Assembly: GCF_015672735.1 (NCBI RefSeq)
Contig: NZ_JADABY010000003.1
Location: forward strand, 1-64,000
Direction of reading: 5' to 3'
DNA length: 64,000 bases
From: Citrobacter sp. Res13-Sevr-PEB04-36
Lineage (GTDB): Bacteria > Pseudomonadota > Gammaproteobacteria > Enterobacterales > Enterobacteriaceae
Shown: in pieces, positions 31,994 through 41,615 of the stretch
How positions within the stretch are numbered: the stretch's first letter is position 1
Layout of the letters: every line of letters starts with the position of its first letter
Notes under the pieces: model-generated
Told to the model about the DNA's origin: nothing
What the model saw: the letters and a program-made list of their open reading frames with translations, nothing else
The model's database searches: none
Made by a program: the position numbers and the translations under genes

Positions 31994-33331
31994 TTACCAG
32001 CGCTCTTTCAGCAGGTTCGGCTGAATACCACCAATCGCATGGGTATTGCTGAAGGTCTGCTTGATGCCAGCTTCGAATTCTTCGCGGAAATATTTAATGG
32101 CGCTCTGCAGCGGTTCGACCGCACCCGGTGCGTGTGCACAGAAGGTTTTACCCGGACCGAGGAAACGACACAGTTGCTCAAGTGTCTCGATATCCCCAGG
32201 CTGGCCTTCGCCACGCTCCAGCGCACGCAGAATTTTTACGCTCCACGGCAAACCATCACGGCACGGTGTACACCAGCCGCAGGACTCGCGGGCAAAGAAC
32301 TCTTCGAGGTTACGCACCAGCGGCACCATGCCAATCTCGTGATCGACCGCCATCGCCAGCGCGGTACCCAGACGGCTACCGGCTTTACCGATGCTTTCGA
32401 ACTCCATCGGCAGGTCAAGGTGCGCTTCGGTCAGGAAGTCAGTCCCCGCACCGCCCGGCTGCCAGGCTTTGAACTTCAGTCCATCACGCATGCCGCCCGC
32501 GTAATCTTCGAGGATTTCACGCGCGGTGGTGCCAAACGGCAGCTCCCACAGTCCCGGATTCTTCACGCGACCAGAGAAACCCATCAGCTTGGTACCGGCG
32601 TCTTTGCTCTTCGAAATATTCTGGTACCACTCCACACCGTTGGCGAGGATAGCCGGTACGTTACACAGAGTTTCGACGTTGTTTACGCAGGTCGGCTTAC
32701 CCCAGGCGCCAGAGCTTGCCGGGAACGGCGGCTTGGAGCGCGGGTTAGCACGACGACCTTCGAGGGAGTTGATCAGTGCGGTTTCTTCACCGCAGATGTA
32801 ACGCCCTGCCCCGGTGTGCACAAACAGTTCGAAGTCGAAACCGGTGCCCATGATATTTTTGCCAAGCAGACCCGCTTCGGTCGCTTCAGCAATGGCGCGA
32901 CGCAGATTGACCGCCGCTTCAATGTATTCACCGCGCAGGAAGATGTAACCGCGGTACGCTTTCAGCGCAAACGCGGAGATCAGCATGCCTTCCACCAGCA
33001 GGTGCGGCAGCTGTTCCATCAACAGACGGTCTTTATAGGTGCCCGGCTCCATTTCATCGGCGTTACACAGCAGGTAACGGATGTTCATGGATTCGTCTTT
33101 CGGCATCAGGCTCCACTTCAGTCCCGTGGAAAAGCCCGCGCCGCCGCGCCCTTTCAGGCCGGCGTCTTTTACCTGATTGACGATTTCGTCCGGTGACAGC
33201 CCGGTCAGGGCCTTACGCGCACCTTCGTAACCGTTCTTGCTACGGTATTCATCCAGCCATATTGGCTGGTTGTCATCGCGCAGACGCCAGGTCAGCGGAT
33301 GCGTTTCGGGAGTACGGATAATGTCTTTCAT
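31994..33331 (-). CDS. nuoF: NADH-quinone oxidoreductase subunit F (NADH and FMN binding)
   Basis: 445 residues. The NADH/FMN site is in [16 protein letters not shown] and [19 protein letters not shown]. The [4Fe-4S] N3 ligands are in [12 protein letters not shown] plus a later Cys in LEQLCRFLG. It accepts hydride from NADH and passes electrons to the NuoE/NuoG clusters. It overlaps nuoE by four bases and is followed by a 183-base gap before nuoG. Confidence 0.97.
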   Translation of the reverse strand: MKDIIRTPETHPLTWRLRDDNQPIWLDEYRSKNGYEGARKALTGLSPDEIVNQVKDAGLKGRGGAGFSTGLKWSLMPKDESMNIRYLLCNADEMEPGTYKDRLLMEQLPHLLVEGMLISAFALKAYRGYIFLRGEYIEAAVNLRRAIAEATEAGLLGKNIMGTGFDFELFVHTGAGRYICGEETALINSLEGRRANPRSKPPFPASSGAWGKPTCVNNVETLCNVPAILANGVEWYQNISKSKDAGTKLMGFSGRVKNPGLWELPFGTTAREILEDYAGGMRDGLKFKAWQPGGAGTDFLTEAHLDLPMEFESIGKAGSRLGTALAMAVDHEIGMVPLVRNLEEFFARESCGWCTPCRDGLPWSVKILRALERGEGQPGDIETLEQLCRFLGPGKTFCAHAPGAVEPLQSAIKYFREEFEAGIKQTFSNTHAIGGIQPNLLKERW

Positions 33332-33828
33332 TTATACCGCTCCAGCAGTTCGGGAATGCCTTCCGGGGTCAGATGAGCATGCGTGTCTTCATCGATCATC
33401 ATGTTCGGCCCCTTGTCGCAGTTCCCCAGGCAACAGGTCGGCAGCAGCGTAAAGCGACCGTCAAAGGTCGTCTGCCCCGGCTTGATGTTGAGTTTTTTCT
33501 CAAGCGCAGCCTGGATCCCCTGATAGCCGTTGATATGGCACACCACGCTATCGCAGTAGCGGATCACGTGGCGACCGACCGGCTGGCGGAAGATCTGGCT
33601 GTAAAACGTGGCAACACCTTCAACGTCGCTTGCCGGGATACCCAGCACATCAGCGATCGCATAGATCGCCCCATCCGGCACCCAGCCACGCTGTTTCTGA
33701 ACGATTTTCAGCGCTTCAATGGACGCCGCACGCGGGTCTTCGTAGTGGTGCTTCTCGTGCTCAATCGCTTCACGCTCAGCCGCACTCAGCTCAAAAGCCT
33801 CAGTTTGTGGTTGTTGATTCTCGTGCAT
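33328..33828 (-). CDS. nuoE: NADH-quinone oxidoreductase subunit E ([2Fe-2S])
   Basis: 166 residues of thioredoxin-like fold. Cluster N1a ligands are seen as [12 protein letters not shown] and the later [11 protein letters not shown]. Lies two bases after nuoCD and overlaps nuoF by four bases. Confidence 0.96.
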   Translation of the reverse strand: MHENQQPQTEAFELSAAEREAIEHEKHHYEDPRAASIEALKIVQKQRGWVPDGAIYAIADVLGIPASDVEGVATFYSQIFRQPVGRHVIRYCDSVVCHINGYQGIQAALEKKLNIKPGQTTFDGRFTLLPTCCLGNCDKGPNMMIDEDTHAHLTPEGIPELLERYK

Positions 33829-33830
33829 AA

Positions 33831-35633
33831 TTAGCGGTCCACATCTGACATAACAAAATCGATACTACCCAGATGGACGATAAGGTCGGACACCAGGCTG
33901 CCACGTACCGCTACCGGGATCTGCTGCAAATGCGCATAGCTCGGCGTACGGATACGAGTACGGTAACTCATGGTGCTGCCATCGCTGGTCAGGTAGTAAC
34001 TGTTGATACCCTTGGTCGCTTCCACCATCTGGAAGGATTCTTGCGCCGGCATAACCGGGCCCCACGACACTTGCAGGAAGTGGGTGATCAGGGTTTCGAT
34101 ATGCTGTAGCGTGCGCTCTTTCGGCGGCGGCGTGGTCAGCGGGTGATCCGCTTTGAACGGGCCTTCCGGCATGTTGTTGAGGCACTGCTCAAGGATGCGC
34201 AGACTCTGGCGCAGCTCTTCAACCTTCAGCATCACACGGGTGTAGCAGTCGGAAACACCACCGCCCACCGGGATTTCGAAGTCGAAGTTTTCATAGCCTG
34301 AGTACGGACGTGACTTACGCACGTCGAAATCAATACCGGTTGCACGCAATGCAGCACCGGTACAACCCCAATCCAGCGCTTCTTTCTTACCGTAAGCGGC
34401 AACGCCCTGCGAACGGCCTTTCAGGATGGTGTTGCGCAGCGCAGCTTTCTCGTAGGAATCCAGACGCTTTGGCATCCAGTCGAGGAAATCACGCAGCAGC
34501 TTGTCCCAACCGCGCGGCAGGTCGTGCGCAACGCCGCCGATACGGAACCAGGCCGGGTGCATACGGAAACCGGTGATCGCTTCAACCACGTCATAGATTT
34601 TCTGACGGTCGGTAAAGGCGAAGAACACGGGGGTCATCGCGCCGACGTCCTGAATGAACGTAGAGATATACAGCAGGTGGCTGTTGATACGGAAAAGTTC
34701 AGAAAGCATTACGCGGATCACGTTGACACGATCCGGTACGGTAATGCCCGCCAGCTTTTCTACCGCCAGCACGTACGGCATTTCGTTCACGCAGCCGCCG
34801 AGGTATTCGATACGGTCGGTGTACGGAATGTAGCTGTGCCAGGACTGACGTTCACCCATCTTTTCGGCGCCACGATGGTGGTAGCCGATGTCAGGCACAC
34901 AGTCGACGATCTCTTCGCCGTCAAGCTGAAGAACAATACGGAATGCACCGTGAGAAGACGGGTGGTTCGGACCGAGGTTGAGGAACATAAAGTCCTCGTT
35001 TTCGGTACCGCGTTGCATGCCCCAGTCTTCAGGTTTGAAGGTCAGTGATTCCATTTCCAGATCCTGCTTGGCTTTGGTCAGCTCAAACGGATCGAATTCG
35101 GTCGCACGCGCCGGGTAATCTTTACGCAGCGGATGGCCTTCCCAGGTATGCGGCATCAGCAGACGCGTCAGGTGCGGGTGGCCTTCGATATCAATACCAA
35201 ACATTTCCCAGGTTTCACGCTCATACCAGTTGGCGTTAGGGAACAGTTTGGTGAACGTCGGCACGCGCAGATCGTTTTCAGACAATGCCACCTTGAGCAT
35301 GATATCGCGATTGCGTTCAATGGAGATCAGGTGATAGAAAACGGAAAAATCCGCGGCAGGTAACCCTTCGCGGTGCGTACGCAGACGTTCGTCCATACCG
35401 TGTAAGTCAAACAGCATGACGTAAGGTTTCGGCAATCTCTTTAAGAAATCACCCACTTCCAGGAGTTGTTCACGCTTGACCCAAACAACGGGTACCCCGG
35501 TGCGAGTCGCCTGAACGGTAAAGGCATCCGGCCCAAAACGGTTGCGCAGTTCGCCAATGACCGGGTCATCGAGATGATCCCGTGTTTGCCAGGCAGCGTC
35601 TTGCGCGGTTAAGTCGGTCATATTGTTCACCAT
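33831..35633 (-). CDS. nuoC: NADH-quinone oxidoreductase fused subunit C/D
   Basis: 600 residues: the 30-kDa (NuoC, about 1-180) and 49-kDa (NuoD, about 210-600) subunits fused, as in E. coli and other gamma-proteobacteria. NuoD blocks include [23 protein letters not shown] and [18 protein letters not shown], which help form the quinone site. A start four codons later (MTDLTAQ) is possible. It is preceded by a 211-base gap from nuoB with an ERIC element, longer than is usual within nuo. Confidence 0.96.
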   Translation of the reverse strand: MVNNMTDLTAQDAAWQTRDHLDDPVIGELRNRFGPDAFTVQATRTGVPVVWVKREQLLEVGDFLKRLPKPYVMLFDLHGMDERLRTHREGLPAADFSVFYHLISIERNRDIMLKVALSENDLRVPTFTKLFPNANWYERETWEMFGIDIEGHPHLTRLLMPHTWEGHPLRKDYPARATEFDPFELTKAKQDLEMESLTFKPEDWGMQRGTENEDFMFLNLGPNHPSSHGAFRIVLQLDGEEIVDCVPDIGYHHRGAEKMGERQSWHSYIPYTDRIEYLGGCVNEMPYVLAVEKLAGITVPDRVNVIRVMLSELFRINSHLLYISTFIQDVGAMTPVFFAFTDRQKIYDVVEAITGFRMHPAWFRIGGVAHDLPRGWDKLLRDFLDWMPKRLDSYEKAALRNTILKGRSQGVAAYGKKEALDWGCTGAALRATGIDFDVRKSRPYSGYENFDFEIPVGGGVSDCYTRVMLKVEELRQSLRILEQCLNNMPEGPFKADHPLTTPPPKERTLQHIETLITHFLQVSWGPVMPAQESFQMVEATKGINSYYLTSDGSTMSYRTRIRTPSYAHLQQIPVAVRGSLVSDLIVHLGSIDFVMSDVDR

Positions 35634-35683
35634 TGCAAATGGTCCGTGGTAGTCAGCAGTGCTTCGCGCTGTTTATCCACTTC

Positions 35684-35790
35684 ATCTTTCAAGCTGTCTC
35701 GGTGTTGGCTGCCTTCCCTCACCCCAGTTACTTACTTATGTAAGCGCCAGGGGATTCGCTCAGTTGCCGCCTTGATACACCTTGAATGAT
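35684..35790. repeat. ERIC (IRU) element between nuoB and nuoCD
   Basis: Core ACCCCAGTTACTTACTTATG then TAAGCGCCAGGGGATTCGCT, ends CTTTCAAGCTGTCTCGG and GCCGCCTTGATACACCTTGA. Same family and orientation as the copy at 31875. It enlarges the gap within the operon. Confidence 0.85.
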
Positions 35791-35844
35791 TTTGTGTATG
35801 TCTAATAGTTCACGAAGCGAAGTGTTGCTGCCGACAGGCGCAAA

Positions 35845-36507
35845 TTAAATCTCGTCCGGTGAGCGAAGATTCGTGACAGCAATACGTTCGCCACGCTTAC
35901 GCTCGCGCTCTGACTGCATATTGGCGCGATAAACACCCTGATCACCAACCACCCAGGAGAGCGGACGGCGTTCTTTGCCAATGGAGTCTTGCAGCAGCAT
36001 CAGCGCCTGCATGTAAGCTTCCGGACGCGGCGGGCATCCCGGGATGTACACATCGACCGGAATAAACTTATCAACGCCCTGTACGACGGAGTAAATATCG
36101 TACATACCGCCGGAATTAGCGCATGCGCCCATGGAAATAACCCACTTAGGTTCCAGCATCTGATCGTACAGACGCTGAATAACCGGGGCCATTTTGGTAA
36201 AGCAGGTGCCGGCCACGACCATCAGGTCTGCCTGGCGCGGAGATGCACGCAGTACTTCTGCACCAAAACGGGCCACGTCATGTACGGCAGTGAACGAGGT
36301 CACCATCTCAACGTAGCAGCAGGAAAGGCCAAAGTTGTATGGCCAAATTGAGTTTTTACGGCCCCAGTTAACCATGTCATGCAGTTTGCCCATGAACACG
36401 TTTTTGTTAACTTCTTGCTCCAGGGGGTCGGTTACGATCTCCTGTTTTTGCAGGGGGTAACGGTCGTTCTCACCGTTAGGATCTATGCGGGTGAGCGTAT
36501 AATCCAT
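35845..36507 (-). CDS. nuoB: NADH-quinone oxidoreductase subunit B
   Basis: 220 residues. Carries the N2 [4Fe-4S] cluster near the quinone site: the adjacent cysteines in [10 protein letters not shown], then GTCFTKMAP and PGCPPRPEA. Lies 15 bases after nuoA. A charged C-terminal tail ([22 protein letters not shown]) is normal for enterics. Confidence 0.97.
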   Translation of the reverse strand: MDYTLTRIDPNGENDRYPLQKQEIVTDPLEQEVNKNVFMGKLHDMVNWGRKNSIWPYNFGLSCCYVEMVTSFTAVHDVARFGAEVLRASPRQADLMVVAGTCFTKMAPVIQRLYDQMLEPKWVISMGACANSGGMYDIYSVVQGVDKFIPVDVYIPGCPPRPEAYMQALMLLQDSIGKERRPLSWVVGDQGVYRANMQSERERKRGERIAVTNLRSPDEI

Positions 36508-36522
36508 CTTAATGCCTCGCGG

Positions 36523-36966
36523 TTAGCGTTGACGATTAGCGATACTGTTCGTTTCCGGGTTCATACGCTCGCGGCGTGAACGCGCGGGCGTCCAGTCCAG
36601 CGCGCCAATACGCACCAGATAAACCAGACCTGCCAGTAACACAAAAATAAAAATTGCAGCTTCCACAAAGCCAATCCAGCCGCTTTCACGGATAGACGTC
36701 GACCATGCGAAAAGATACAGCGCTTCAACGTCGAAGATAACGAAGAACATGGCTACCAGATAAAACTTGGCAGACAGGCGCAAGCGGGCGGTGCCGACCG
36801 AGTCGATACCTGATTCAAACGGCACGTTTTTAGATCTCGCGCGCGCGCGACCACCTAAAAACCAGCCGCCGACGAGCATCAGGCAGCACAGGCCAATGGC
36901 AACAATAAGAAAGATAGCGAATGCCCAGTGATGAGCGATGATTTCAGTGGATGTTGACATACTCAT
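36523..36966 (-). CDS. nuoA: NADH-quinone oxidoreductase subunit A
   Basis: 147 residues, three transmembrane helices; conserved [39 protein letters not shown] block on the loop and helix 2. First gene of nuoABCEFGHIJKLMN. Together the thirteen genes encode the whole of complex I (type I NADH dehydrogenase). Confidence 0.96.
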   Translation of the reverse strand: MSMSTSTEIIAHHWAFAIFLIVAIGLCCLMLVGGWFLGGRARARSKNVPFESGIDSVGTARLRLSAKFYLVAMFFVIFDVEALYLFAWSTSIRESGWIGFVEAAIFIFVLLAGLVYLVRIGALDWTPARSRRERMNPETNSIANRQR

Positions 36967-37511
36967 TGCTTACTCATCAAAAGTAGCGCCAAATTCTCTG
37001 CTCTTTACGGCAGATGAACGCCACATCGATTCATGGGGAGGAATAAAAAAAACCTTACAATCACTGTAGAAAACGATTTATACAGCCAATTGATGGGGTT
37101 TTTTACTCCTTTCTATAACCTTTTGTCAACTTTAACAAAAGTTTCCTCACATTATTTTACACCAATTCAATTTCATTAACATAAAGTGCTATTTAGCCTG
37201 ATTCCGATTGAGTCATCAGTCAATTTTAATGTTGTTGAATCGTGTCCGTAGTGAAGTAAAAAAGATAATACACCTCTATTTTGACAGGAATTCGTGCAGA
37301 TGCCTCCCCCTAAATGTGAGTATTTTCTTGATCTGTGACACGCTTTTGTTAATCCACCATAAAAAACAGCAACAATTTCTCTAGTTTTTTAACATGAAAA
37401 TAAATCACCCTTATGCTGTTTATTTTCTGTGCGATCTACGTGCTGTTTTTTTACCCGCTGATTTTATTCACTTTTCATTCACAAAATGACGTTAATCTGC
37501 GTAATTCGTAT
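36967..37511. promoter_or_regulatory. nuo promoter region (AT-rich, no gene)
   Basis: About 545 bases upstream of nuoA with long A/T tracts (for example TTTTGTCAACTTTAACAAAA near 37120-37140) and no plausible reading frame. In E. coli the long nuo leader carries regulation by ArcA, NarL, FNR, IHF and Fis. I could not assign individual sites with confidence. Confidence 0.55.
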
Positions 37512-37552
37512 AAAAAAAGAGCCACTGAAAGCTTTTTCATCTTTAGTGGCTC
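37512..37552 (-). terminator. Rho-independent terminator after lrhA
   Basis: Arms GAGCCACTGAAAG (37519-37531) and CTTTAGTGGCTC (37541-37552) pair with one bulged base. Reading on the minus strand a T run follows (the A run at 37512-37518). It ends lrhA 40 bases after its stop; on the plus strand the hairpin is also followed by T residues. Confidence 0.85.
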
Positions 37553-37592
37553 TTTTTTGCACTTACATTTTAAAATGATTATTTGTGACTCG

Positions 37593-38534
37593 TTACTCAA
37601 AATCACCTTCAACGATCAGCGAATCATCTCCCCCTTCAGGGGTAAACTGATTGTATTGCCAGGGGTTTTGGTAACTCTCCATCGACCTAAAAATAACCTG
37701 AGCTAACTCGTTTTGCGTGCTGGAATCACAGCACAGCAGGTACTCAGTTTCTGGCAATGGTGGCAAACCGTCCACCGAGCCTAATACGCGCAAGTCCGGG
37801 CTCATCATTTCTACCGGACGGGCCGTGACGCCCAAGCCCGCTTTTACTGCAGCCCGAACTGCGGGCAATGTTGAAGCCACATAGGCCAGACGCCACGGGA
37901 TCTGCGCGGCGTTTAGCGTAGACAGCACGATATCGCGAAACGGGCTGGGATCGTCCAGCAGGACCAGCGGTACGGGTTCCCCTTTCTGCAATATATATTC
38001 GGCCGCGCAATACCAGTGCGTCGGTGAGGTGCGCAGATTCAGGCACTCAAAATCACCAGGGCGGTTGGTGGTCACCACCAAATCCACCTCTTGCGACTTC
38101 AGCATATCGACCATAAAAGCGTTACGCTTAACTCTTACGTCCAGCGCAAGCTTCGGATAAACCGAACTGATGCGGTTGAGTAAAAACGGCAGTATCGTAT
38201 CGGCGGATTCATCAGAAGCGCCAATAGTTAACACTCCCTGAAGATTATTGAACATTAATGATGAGCAAGCCTCATCATTGAAGCGCAAAATTTTTCTGGC
38301 GTAACCCAACAGCTGAATACCATGTTCCGTCAGCAGTTTGTTACGTCCGTGGCGCGCGAACAACTCTTTCCCGACAAGTTGCTCGAGGCGTTGCATTTGC
38401 TGGCTCACCGCAGACTGAGTGCGACATACCGCAGCAGCCGCCGCCGCCGCGAAGGTATTCAGATCGGCAACAGCAACAAACGTTCTCAGCAGATCGAGAT
38501 CGAGGTTAATTATCGGACGATTTGCATTTATCAT
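37593..38534 (-). CDS. lrhA: LysR-type regulator LrhA, with one extra alanine in the HTH
   Basis: 313 residues. The N-terminal winged HTH runs about residues 11-70 ([38 protein letters not shown]) and the effector domain follows. LrhA represses flhDC (motility) and affects RpoS and fimbriae in E. coli. Between the conserved Phe and Gln of HTH helix 2 there are seven alanines (codons at 38430-38450, mostly GCG). The LysR pattern and E. coli LrhA as I recall it (312 residues) have room for six, so one alanine may have been added by triplet slippage. The start MINANRPI fits relatives. Confidence 0.93.
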   Translation of the reverse strand: MINANRPIINLDLDLLRTFVAVADLNTFAAAAAAAVCRTQSAVSQQMQRLEQLVGKELFARHGRNKLLTEHGIQLLGYARKILRFNDEACSSLMFNNLQGVLTIGASDESADTILPFLLNRISSVYPKLALDVRVKRNAFMVDMLKSQEVDLVVTTNRPGDFECLNLRTSPTHWYCAAEYILQKGEPVPLVLLDDPSPFRDIVLSTLNAAQIPWRLAYVASTLPAVRAAVKAGLGVTARPVEMMSPDLRVLGSVDGLPPLPETEYLLCCDSSTQNELAQVIFRSMESYQNPWQYNQFTPEGGDDSLIVEGDFE

Positions 38535-39460
38535 AAATTTTCACTTACTCGCGGGTCATTCCGGGTTAATGCTGTGCATTCAGAAACAAACAATTCCATT
38601 TGAAATGAGCCTCCCTCGCAGTTTCACTTAGTGTAACTAAGTGAAAATAAGGATGTATTGAGCGTAACAACTGAAACACCCATCTTACTTCGCTATATAA
38701 TACGCCGCGTCACTAATCGGAATATAGCAAAGAGAAAGCGCCATTTTTTAGCTACAGGCTGATTTTCACTAATGGAAAACATGTAAATTTTGTAAATATG
38801 AGAAATAGTTAACAAACACTAATTTACACATTAAAAGCTAACTTTTCAGCATGTTATGAACTGAGTGTCAGCATTAGAATTATCAAACAACATACACTAC
38901 TTACCATTTCATGGGACTTATCTTAACCCAAAACCACTATATTTATAAGTGTTATCGCGAATAATCTGATGCAAAATGGTGTTATGTCTGGTCCGTCGTT
39001 TTCGTATTATTAACGCATTGAATGGATACTGTTTAAATATTAAATAATAATTAATTAAAACCCTCACCATTCATTAATTATGCTTAACAATAGATTCACA
39101 CTGCAAGCCCGACAGATCATGCCGATAACAGACTGTAAGGATAAGTGTTCCGTATTTTAGAATTACGCTTTCCACCGCCATAAGCTGATTGTTTTCGCAG
39201 CTGACCCATAACTATTTCTTACCAGACAAACAACCAGGATACAGCCAATTGAATGGAATATATAACCACATTATATAATTTTATTAGAATAAAATTCTAA
39301 TAAATGATAATTAAGCACTCTTTTTCGGTTAATTGTAGCTTTGTGATCCATCAAAATCTTCTGCTAAAGACCCTTCAAAACGCACCGTCGTAAGAGTACA
39401 TTGTTCTGTGCTGACTTCCACGGCAGGGAGTGGCATTCACAGCTAAAAAGGTCAAGGTTC
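38535..39460. promoter_or_regulatory. Long AT-rich region between divergent lrhA and alaA
   Basis: 926 bases without a plausible gene. It is strongly AT-rich (stretches such as ATTAAATAATAATTAATTAA near 39039-39058), as expected for an H-NS-bound or highly regulated promoter. An exact inverted repeat is listed separately. A similar-sized gap exists in E. coli. I see no tRNA or clear small RNA. Confidence 0.55.
38622..38646. promoter_or_regulatory. Perfect inverted repeat upstream of lrhA
   Basis: TTTCACTTAG-TGTAA-CTAAGTGAAA: ten-base arms without mismatch around a five-base spacer. It contains T-N11-A, the LysR-type operator shape, and ends 88 bases upstream of the lrhA start. LrhA activates its own gene in E. 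coli, so it may be an autoregulatory site (inference). Confidence 0.5.
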
Positions 39461-40678
39461 ATGTCCCCTATTGAAAAATCCAGCAAATTAGAAAATGTCT
39501 GTTATGACATTCGAGGCCCAGTTCTGAAGGAAGCAAAGCGTCTGGAAGAAGAAGGCAATAAGGTTCTGAAACTTAACATCGGCAACCCAGCGCCATTCGG
39601 GTTTGAAGCACCCGATGAAATTCTGGTTGATGTGATCCGTAATTTGCCCACAGCGCAAGGATATTGCGACTCAAAAGGTCTTTATTCCGCCCGCAAAGCG
39701 ATAATGCAGCATTACCAGGCTCGTGGGATGCGCGACGTTACCGTGGAAGACATTTATATTGGTAACGGTGTTTCCGAGTTAATTGTTCAGGCAATGCAGG
39801 CGTTGCTGAATAGCGGGGACGAAATGCTGGTGCCTGCGCCTGATTATCCGCTGTGGACGGCGGCAGTATCGCTTTCCAGTGGTAAGGCTGTGCACTACCT
39901 GTGTGATGAATCCTCTGACTGGTTCCCGGACCTCGACGATATTCGTGCCAAAATTACCCCACGCACGCGTGGGATCGTCATCATCAACCCCAACAACCCT
40001 ACCGGCGCCGTCTATTCCAAAGAGCTGCTGATGGAGATTGTTGAGATTGCGCGTCAGCATAATCTTATTATCTTTGCTGACGAGATTTACGACAAAATTC
40101 TTTATGATGACGCAGAGCATCATTCTATTGCCCCGCTGGCACCAGATCTGCTGACCATCACCTTCAACGGTCTGTCAAAAACGTATCGTGTTGCGGGTTT
40201 CCGCCAGGGCTGGATGGTACTGAACGGACCAAAGAAACACGCCAAAGGGTATATTGAAGGTCTGGAGATGTTGGCCTCTATGCGTTTGTGCGCCAACGTT
40301 CCGGCGCAGCATGCCATCCAAACCGCACTGGGCGGATACCAAAGCATTAGTGAATTCATCATGCCTGGCGGACGCCTGTATGAACAGCGCAACCGTGCCT
40401 GGGAATTACTCAACGACATTCCCGGCGTTTCATGCGTGAAGCCGCGCGGCGCGCTGTACATGTTCCCGAAAATTGATGCCAAGCGCTTCAATATTCATGA
40501 CGACCAGAAAATGGTGCTCGACTTCCTGTTACAGGAAAAAGTGCTGCTGGTGCAGGGTACAGCATTCAACTGGCCATGGCCGGATCACTTCCGTATCGTG
40601 ACGCTGCCGCGTATTGATGATATCGAAATGTCGCTAAGCAAATTTGAGCGCTTCCTGTCTGGCTATCACCAGCTGTAA
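39461..40678 (+). CDS. alaA: Glutamate-pyruvate aminotransferase AlaA
   Basis: 405 residues from the ATG giving MSPIEKSSKLENV; class I/II PLP aminotransferase. The PLP lysine is K240 in NGLSKTYRVAGFRQGW; INPNNPTGAVYS and FADEIYDKI are the other signature blocks. It makes alanine from pyruvate and glutamate (older name yfbQ). The start has AAGGTCAAGG upstream; a longer frame to 39401 is not supported by relatives. Followed by an ERIC element before yfbR. Confidence 0.95.
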   Translation: MSPIEKSSKLENVCYDIRGPVLKEAKRLEEEGNKVLKLNIGNPAPFGFEAPDEILVDVIRNLPTAQGYCDSKGLYSARKAIMQHYQARGMRDVTVEDIYIGNGVSELIVQAMQALLNSGDEMLVPAPDYPLWTAAVSLSSGKAVHYLCDESSDWFPDLDDIRAKITPRTRGIVIINPNNPTGAVYSKELLMEIVEIARQHNLIIFADEIYDKILYDDAEHHSIAPLAPDLLTITFNGLSKTYRVAGFRQGWMVLNGPKKHAKGYIEGLEMLASMRLCANVPAQHAIQTALGGYQSISEFIMPGGRLYEQRNRAWELLNDIPGVSCVKPRGALYMFPKIDAKRFNIHDDQKMVLDFLLQEKVLLVQGTAFNWPWPDHFRIVTLPRIDDIEMSLSKFERFLSGYHQL

Positions 40679-40708
40679 GTCGAAAATCAGCAACCGGAAT
40701 ACGCTAAA

Positions 40709-40813
40709 TAATTCGAGTTGCAGGAAGGCGGCGACGCAATGAATCCCCAGGAGCTTACAAGAGTAAGTGACTGGGGTGAATGAGGAAAGCCAACGCGCAT
40801 GCAAATTGAATTA
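40709..40813. repeat. ERIC (IRU) element between alaA and yfbR
   Basis: GAATCCCCAGGAGCTTACAA and GAGTAAGTGACTGGGGTGAA are near-exact matches to the two halves of the ERIC core used by the standard ERIC1R/ERIC2 primers. It lies between two genes on the same strand. Opposite orientation to the nuo copies. Confidence 0.92.
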
Positions 40814-40885
40814 TGACGAGTATTTGCATCTGACAGCCTTCTCTGCGCAAAATGACTCTTAGGTTGCCATCATATAAGGGTCGTT

Positions 40886-41485
40886 ATGAAGCAGAGCCAT
40901 TTTTTTGCCCACCTCTCCCGTCTGAAACTCATTAACCGCTGGCCGCTGATGCGCAACGTGCGCACCGAAAACGTATCTGAACACAGTCTGCAAGTCGCGA
41001 TGGTTGCGCATGCGCTGGCGGCAATTAAGAACCGCAAGTTTGGCGGTCAGGTTAACGCTGAACGCATTGCCCTGCTGGCGATGTATCACGATGCCTCCGA
41101 AGTGCTGACCGGCGACCTCCCTACTCCAGTGAAATACTTCAACTCGCAAATCGCCCAGGAATATAAAGCTATTGAGAAAATTGCCCAGCAGAAACTGGTC
41201 GACATGGTGCCTGATGAACTGCGCGATATTTTTGCACCGTTAATTGATGAACACGCCAGCAGCGATGAAGAGCGAGCGATTGTCAAACAAGCCGATGCGC
41301 TTTGCGCCTATCTGAAGTGCCTTGAAGAACTTTCGGCCGGAAATAATGAGTTTCTGTTGGCGAAAACGCGGCTGGAAAAAACGCTGGAATCACGTCGCAG
41401 TGAAGAGATGGACTATTTTTTAGACGTTTTTGTACCGAGTTTCCACCTCTCGCTGGATGAAATTAGCCAGGACTCGCCATTGTAA
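40886..41485 (+). CDS. yfbR: 5'-Deoxynucleotidase YfbR
   Basis: 199 residues, HD-domain phosphohydrolase specific for deoxyribonucleoside 5'-monophosphates in E. coli, where it feeds an alternative dUMP route. Metal ligands are H33 (VSEHSLQ) and H68-D69 (MYHDASEV), with a later Asp in [17 protein letters not shown] lies between it and yfbS. Confidence 0.95.
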   Translation: MKQSHFFAHLSRLKLINRWPLMRNVRTENVSEHSLQVAMVAHALAAIKNRKFGGQVNAERIALLAMYHDASEVLTGDLPTPVKYFNSQIAQEYKAIEKIAQQKLVDMVPDELRDIFAPLIDEHASSDEERAIVKQADALCAYLKCLEELSAGNNEFLLAKTRLEKTLESRRSEEMDYFLDVFVPSFHLSLDEISQDSPL

Positions 41486-41505
41486 GTTTGCGGCGACGTT
41501 GCCTT

Positions 41506-41588
41506 TGTAGGCCGGATAAGACGTTTACGTCGCCATCCGGCATCGTGCGTCATCATGCCTGATGGCGCTACGCTTGTCCGGCCTACAA
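41506..41588. repeat. BIME (two REP units) between yfbR and yfbS
   Basis: TGTAGGCCGGATAAGACG ... CGCCATCCGGCA and CTGATGGCGCTACGCTTGTC CGGCCTACAAGA form a pair of opposed REP units. Located between convergent yfbR and yfbS, as usual for REPs. Confidence 0.92.
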
Positions 41589-41615
41589 GACCCGCGCAGC
41601 GACGCCGGGGAAGCA

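Noticed and set aside
31961-33196. Long plus-strand open frame
   Set aside because: Antisense to nuoF; composition explained by codon bias of the real gene.
33831-35633. Possible gene fusion artefact in nuoC and nuoD
   Set aside because: The fusion is normal in enterics and E. coli.
41506-41588. CRISPR-like repeat
   Set aside because: These are two opposed REP units; there are no regularly spaced identical repeats anywhere in the window.
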